Origin: Candidatus Kouleothrix ribensis
GTDB taxonomy: Bacteria; Chloroflexota; Chloroflexia; Chloroflexales; Roseiflexaceae
DNA length: 64,000 nucleotides
Reading direction: 5' to 3'
Assembly (NCBI GenBank): GCA_016722075.1
Contig: JADKGW010000001.1
Span: 5,456,001-5,520,000 of the forward strand
Below, one piece after another: positions 61,181 through 64,000 of this stretch; the stretch's first letter is position 1, and each line of letters starts with the position of its first letter. Made by a program: the position numbers and the translations under genes. Below the pieces are notes generated by a model. That model ran no database searches. It was not told the DNA's origin and saw only the letters and a list, made by a program, of their open reading frames with translations.

Positions 61181-61422
61181 ATGACCGACGCCGCCAACAA
61201 CACAGATTCGGCCGAATACCTCGACGCCATGCTCGCCATTGCCCTCAAGCACCTCAGCGCCGTGATGGCCGAGTTGACCAGCGCCGCGACGCCCTGCAGC
61301 GCATCTACGCGCGCGGTGCCGCCGGCCGGGGCGGGGTGCTCGCCGGGCTGGATAGCGCGGGCTTCGTGGCCTGGGGCGGCCCGGCGGCGGCGGTGCAGGG
61401 GGGCATTGAGAAACGAGGGTAA
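61181..61422 (+). pseudogene. Broken small gene (frameshifted)
   Basis: The ATG frame codes for TDSAEYLDAMLAIALKHLSA, then changes to a different composition near 61280. The next frame continues plausibly as RRDALQRIYARGAAGRGGV to a TAA at 61420. The combined product, about 80 residues, is not recognised. A single-base change near 61275-61285 would explain it. Confidence 0.35.
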
Positions 61423-61443
61423 CAGACAGAAAAGCGAGGTGCA

Positions 61444-61668
61444 ATGACAACTCTGTTTGTAGCTCTAGCAGTACTCGTCCTAGCACTTTAAGCACTTCTG
61501 TTATGGTTCGTGCCATACGTTCTTCAACTGCAAGCGCAACGCACTGCGGTGGAATTTGACCGGATGCGCGAAATGATGCTAGATATACTTAATGAGAACG
61601 AAGATTTATTACAACGTGTAGCCAATTTGGAGCGCCAGTCTCGCAATAACGAAGATCTAAGTTCATAA
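61444..61668 (+). pseudogene. Small membrane/coiled-coil gene with an in-frame stop
   Basis: An ATG frame encodes a hydrophobic helix (TTLFVALAVLVLAL), then TAA at 61489-61491. The same frame then stays open as ALLLWFVPYVLQLQAQRTAV plus a coiled coil (EDLLQRVANLERQSRNNEDL) to a TAA at 61666. One base change has probably interrupted a 74-residue membrane protein; restart downstream is possible. Confidence 0.4.
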
Positions 61669-61715
61669 TTCCTTCTCTCGAATGCGATCAATCCCTACAA
61701 TAGAAAGAAAACAAT

Positions 61716-62525
61716 ATGGACAACAATGAGCGAAAAAACCTAGAAAAAATACTCAGGAATAAGAAAAATCGGCTGCAAGTTCTCAAAGAGAAAGCAGCGC
61801 AATTCGGTGCCGATGTACCTGCTCATATTGTAACGGAAATCCAAGAGCTTGAGCAGGACATCAACTCCGATCAAAAGCAACTTGCAGAAGAGATACCACA
61901 TGATACCATTCTCGATGGAAGTTCGCCTGGAAGTTTTATTGCTCACGGACAATCATACAGCCAATCCCCTCAGGCGTTCTCGCCACGGACTATTAGAATC
62001 ATCACAGCCTCAGTGGTGATAGTGATCGTACTATTCATCGCCATTTTTGTGTTAAGTAGCGTCAAAAATCTTGTTACTGCAGCACAACCCACATCAACAG
62101 CACAACCCGCGCTTGCAATTCAAACGATAGCACTAGAACTTCCTGAACCCACTCCCGTAATTGCGAACGCTCAGGATTTGGCTCGCATCACTATAAAATC
62201 TGTATCACTGAAATATCCAAACATTATCAAAGCTCAGGGTAGAGTTGAAAATCTTCCAAGTGACACGAAACTCTGGATATATGTCTTTTCTGGCGATAGG
62301 GCATACCATTTTAGGGCTATAGATGTAACTTACAGCACATGGAAATCGAGTGAGGTGCAAATTGGCGCCCTGAGTATAGATAGCAACACATATGATTATA
62401 GAGTAGGTATAATCCAAGCGCATCATACCTGCCCAATTCGAGAAGATACGGAAATCCCTGAAGGTGAGCTTCCCGATTGTGTCAAGCAGCTCATCATTTT
62501 TCCTATCACGCGTTCGAATTCCTAA
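61716..62525 (+). CDS. Membrane protein with adaptor-like helical N-terminus
   Basis: This 269-residue protein starts with a helical domain (about 1-55; LEKILRNKKNRLQVLKEKAA, then GADVPAHIVTEIQELEQDI). That pattern resembles the N-terminal effector-associated domains common on Chloroflexota and cyanobacterial STAND proteins. A Ser/Gln linker, one membrane helix (IIT-ASVVIVIVLFIAIFVL, about 90-112), a Thr/Pro linker and an extracellular beta domain follow. It lies behind the CHAT operon on the same strand in AT-richer DNA and may be a partner. The domain match is from memory and should be tested. Confidence 0.65.
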   Translation: MDNNERKNLEKILRNKKNRLQVLKEKAAQFGADVPAHIVTEIQELEQDINSDQKQLAEEIPHDTILDGSSPGSFIAHGQSYSQSPQAFSPRTIRIITASVVIVIVLFIAIFVLSSVKNLVTAAQPTSTAQPALAIQTIALELPEPTPVIANAQDLARITIKSVSLKYPNIIKAQGRVENLPSDTKLWIYVFSGDRAYHFRAIDVTYSTWKSSEVQIGALSIDSNTYDYRVGIIQAHHTCPIREDTEIPEGELPDCVKQLIIFPITRSNS

Positions 62526-62753
62526 TAGTCAAGGCGAGACCAAAACCCTCGAGCAGCAGGAGCCCGGAGTCTTTTCTTGCTTGCGGCACACAGCCAGTAG
62601 CTGCCACATCCAGCGCCGCGCGCCGCAGGTATATGCCTCACCATAGCACAGTTTTTGTTGACAGTATTTGTATATTTCCCCGGCCACACTACCATCCATG
62701 CGCTTCACTATAAGCCCCCGTTATAGACACACCACCTTGTCATAAGCAAAACC

Positions 62754-62783
62754 TTGACGTTCGGGCAAATGTGCTGGTATACT
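62754..62783 (+). promoter_or_regulatory. Sigma-70-like promoter
   Basis: TTGACG (62754-62759), 18 bases and TATACT (62778-62783). The transcript would begin with the inverted repeat GCGCAGTC...GACTGCGC and run into the amidase relic. The sequence around the -10 closely resembles that at 63657-63680. The remaining bases from 62526 to 62753 show nothing else. Confidence 0.5.
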
Positions 62784-62820
62784 GTGCGCAGTCGTTTTCG
62801 TGTACCCAGGACTGCGCAGC

Positions 62821-63038
62821 ATGCCTGCACCCGCCATCAACCACGACTATAAAGCCAGCTGCAGAGCAGCCGCGACGGCGCGCCCGTGCTGGACATCATC
62901 GCGCACGCCACAGCAGGCACCGATAGCCGTGCCTACCTGGCGCACGGCGGCAACCCGCATGCGGGCAGTGGCACCAAGAAAGGTATCGCGACACCCCAAG
63001 CGCGCGTGATCCTGGGGTGGCCAATGTCACCGAGGTAG
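62821..63038 (+). pseudogene. N-acetylmuramoyl-L-alanine amidase relic
   Basis: An ATG frame (PAPAINHDYKAS) gives way to another frame reading VLDIIAHATAGTDSRAYLAHGG, then GTKKGIATPQARVILGW, and a TAG at 63036. The HATAGT...YL.HGG pattern resembles the first zinc-ligand region of amidase-2 enzymes. The rest of the domain is missing and the frame is broken. Confidence 0.4.
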
Positions 63039-63162
63039 GCGAGCGAGATGACGAGGCCAGAGCAGAACGCCTGTGGAGAGGAAGCCTCGATAGCTAGATC
63101 CGTGGCCATGGTGGCCACTATGGTACAATAGCGCCATGCTGATCCGCTTGTGTTGAGGTCGT

Positions 63163-63639
63163 ATGGACGAAACCCCCGCAACCGATGGCCCCGATCCATT
63201 GCGCACCTACGTCATCACCCTGCGCAAGCTGGCGAAGCTCGACCAGGACGAGGTGGCGGCCCAGGTCGGCATTGGGTACCGCACCTACATGGCCTGGGAG
63301 CAGGGCGAGACCAAAGATCTCAAGCTGCCCGTCGCGCGCCGGCTGCTCCAGGTCATCGGTGGCTCCTTCCAGCATCTGGCATCGATCGACGCGTTGACCG
63401 CCGACGAGGCTCAGGATCTGGCCGTGCAGTGGCACCGGCTCTCTCCCGAGGAGCGGGCAGCCGCCCAGGCGGAGCCGCGCGCGCGCCGCACCGTGGCGCT
63501 GGGCGACGACGATCCGCCCACACTCGACGCGCTGCTCCGGCGCTTGCGGGATATGGCGCGCGAAGACGCGGCCCTGATCGACCTGATCAGCGGCTACCTC
63601 GACGGCTACCTGGCCGCGCGCCGTATGCAGAATCGTTGA
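63163..63639 (+). CDS. XRE-family helix-turn-helix regulator
   Basis: The 158-residue protein has an N-terminal XRE domain (LDQDEVAAQVGIGYRTYMAW, EQGETKDLKLPVARRLLQVI) and a long helical C-terminal region with an acidic Pro linker. GAGG precedes the ATG at 63163. It is not followed by a recognisable target operon within the window. It could be a phage-type repressor of the DNA that continues to the right. Confidence 0.8.
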   Translation: MDETPATDGPDPLRTYVITLRKLAKLDQDEVAAQVGIGYRTYMAWEQGETKDLKLPVARRLLQVIGGSFQHLASIDALTADEAQDLAVQWHRLSPEERAAAQAEPRARRTVALGDDDPPTLDALLRRLRDMAREDAALIDLISGYLDGYLAARRMQNR

Positions 63640-63664
63640 CGAGGCGTCGGTGCTTTGGTATACT
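63636..63664 (+). promoter_or_regulatory. Sigma-70-like promoter before a short transcript
   Basis: TTGACG (63636-63641), 17 bases and TATACT (63659-63664) directly follow the regulator gene and point to a terminator 54 bases downstream. Confidence 0.55.
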
Positions 63665-63670
63665 GCGGGG

Positions 63671-63760
63671 GTCGTTGCTTGAGGCTGCGGCTTCTGCTGG
63701 CCAACGCCTCAACCAGAGCGCCCGGTGATCGGTTTGGGCACCGATCACCGGGCGCTTTGC
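63671..63760 (+). ncRNA. Candidate small RNA of about 90 nt
   Basis: The transcript expected from the promoter at 63636-63664 would hold one hairpin (TTGAGGC paired with GCCTCAA, 63678-63712) and end at the strong terminator hairpin 63718-63755. No open reading frame fits. This rests only on promoter and terminator signals. Confidence 0.35.
63718..63758 (+). terminator. Strong rho-independent terminator
   Basis: A perfect 16-bp stem (GCGCCCGGTGATCGGT and complement) with a six-base loop is followed by TTTGCTT. It lies between the plus-strand regulator region and the convergent partial gene at the right edge. Confidence 0.85.
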
Positions 63761-64000
63761 TTATGCCTGCCCCTTTTTGCGCTTGGCGTAGGCGCGCTTG
63801 GCCTCCAACTGGCGCTGGTGCAGCTTGGGGTCGTACTCCGGGCTCGTGGGGTCGAGCTTGCGGCGGTAGTAGGATCGCTGCGCCATCTTCCGCCGCACGT
63901 GGAACTCGCGGTCGTACTCCGGGCTGGCCGGGTCGAGCCGCTCGGCCTGGCGCGCGGCATTGCGCTTGTCATGATGCTCCCGGCAGTAGAGCGAGCGCCG
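63761..64000 (-). CDS. Basic protein with repeated LDP-SPEYD motif (partial)
   Basis: The minus-strand frame from the window edge to a TAA at 63763-63761 reads SLYCREHHDKRNAARQAERL, then two related units (LDPASPEYDREFHVRRKMAQ and LDPTSPEYDPKLHQRQLEAK) and a basic end AYAKRKKGQA. The CREHH segment suggests a zinc-binding N-terminal domain lying outside the window. The start is missing. Not recognised. Confidence 0.6.
   Translation of the reverse strand, partial: RRSLYCREHHDKRNAARQAERLDPASPEYDREFHVRRKMAQRSYYRRKLDPTSPEYDPKLHQRQLEAKRAYAKRKKGQA

Overview
The window looks like a chromosomal segment of a filamentous or otherwise complex Chloroflexota bacterium (class Chloroflexia by gestalt). The evidence is a GC-rich backbone, secreted proteins with Thr-Pro rich linkers, a lamin-tail/LGFP-like secreted protein, and a giant CHAT-STAND-TPR protein whose repeats are almost identical. 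The phylum is an inference from these features; no 16S or other marker except a partial smc is present.

Layout. (1) 1-3135 is host backbone: the 5' part of smc (minus strand, running off the left edge), then a consensus promoter driving tRNA-Ile(GAT) and tRNA-Ala(TGC). (2) 3090-37935 is a complete siphovirus-type prophage bounded by 47-bp direct repeats of the tRNA-Ala 3' end (attL 3090-3136, attR 37889-37935). Its left arm (3.2-16.1 kb, minus strand) carries a tyrosine integrase, an unusual membrane module (FtsK/HerA-like ATPase, polytopic membrane proteins, lysozyme/M23 wall hydrolase), small regulators, a metallophosphoesterase, an SF3 helicase, a PrimPol-type primase and an iteron-rich candidate origin. 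Its right arm (16.4-37.7 kb, plus strand) carries a sugar-nucleotide/glycosyltransferase/methyltransferase cassette fused by stop/start overlaps to terminase, then portal, scaffold, coat, connectors, tail tube, tape measure, tail fibre and holin-like genes. An IS982-like element sits between tail fibre and lysis genes.

(3) From attR rightwards a second element begins, in the same configuration as the first (tyrosine integrase with its 3' end facing the att site). This suggests tandem integration in the same tRNA gene. Its minus-strand early operon (38.0-47.6 kb) encodes integrase, excisionase-like protein, VRR-NUC and HNH nucleases, a methylase-like protein, a DnaC-like helicase loader, an initiator containing an iteron array (lambda-O style) and many small proteins. 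It is switched by divergent promoters between a ribbon-helix-helix gene and an XRE repressor (47.4-48.1 kb). No third att copy is visible, so the right end of this element is not resolved.

(4) 48.2-64.0 kb is cargo/accessory DNA: secreted proteins with a duplicated leader region (one copy split by a 1.49-kb IS with 7-bp target duplication), an unrecognised AT-richer gene, and a three-gene operon (54394-61012) with ATGA overlaps. That operon encodes a 1768-residue CHAT protease-STAND NTPase-TPR protein, a TIR-like protein with a C-terminal Cys cluster, and a three-helix membrane protein. Its architecture (sensor/NTPase/protease plus signalling domain plus membrane effector) is that of a biological-conflict or regulated cell-death system and is the best candidate for an undescribed system here. 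It is followed by gene remnants, a membrane protein with an adaptor-like N-terminus, an XRE regulator and a partial gene at the right edge.
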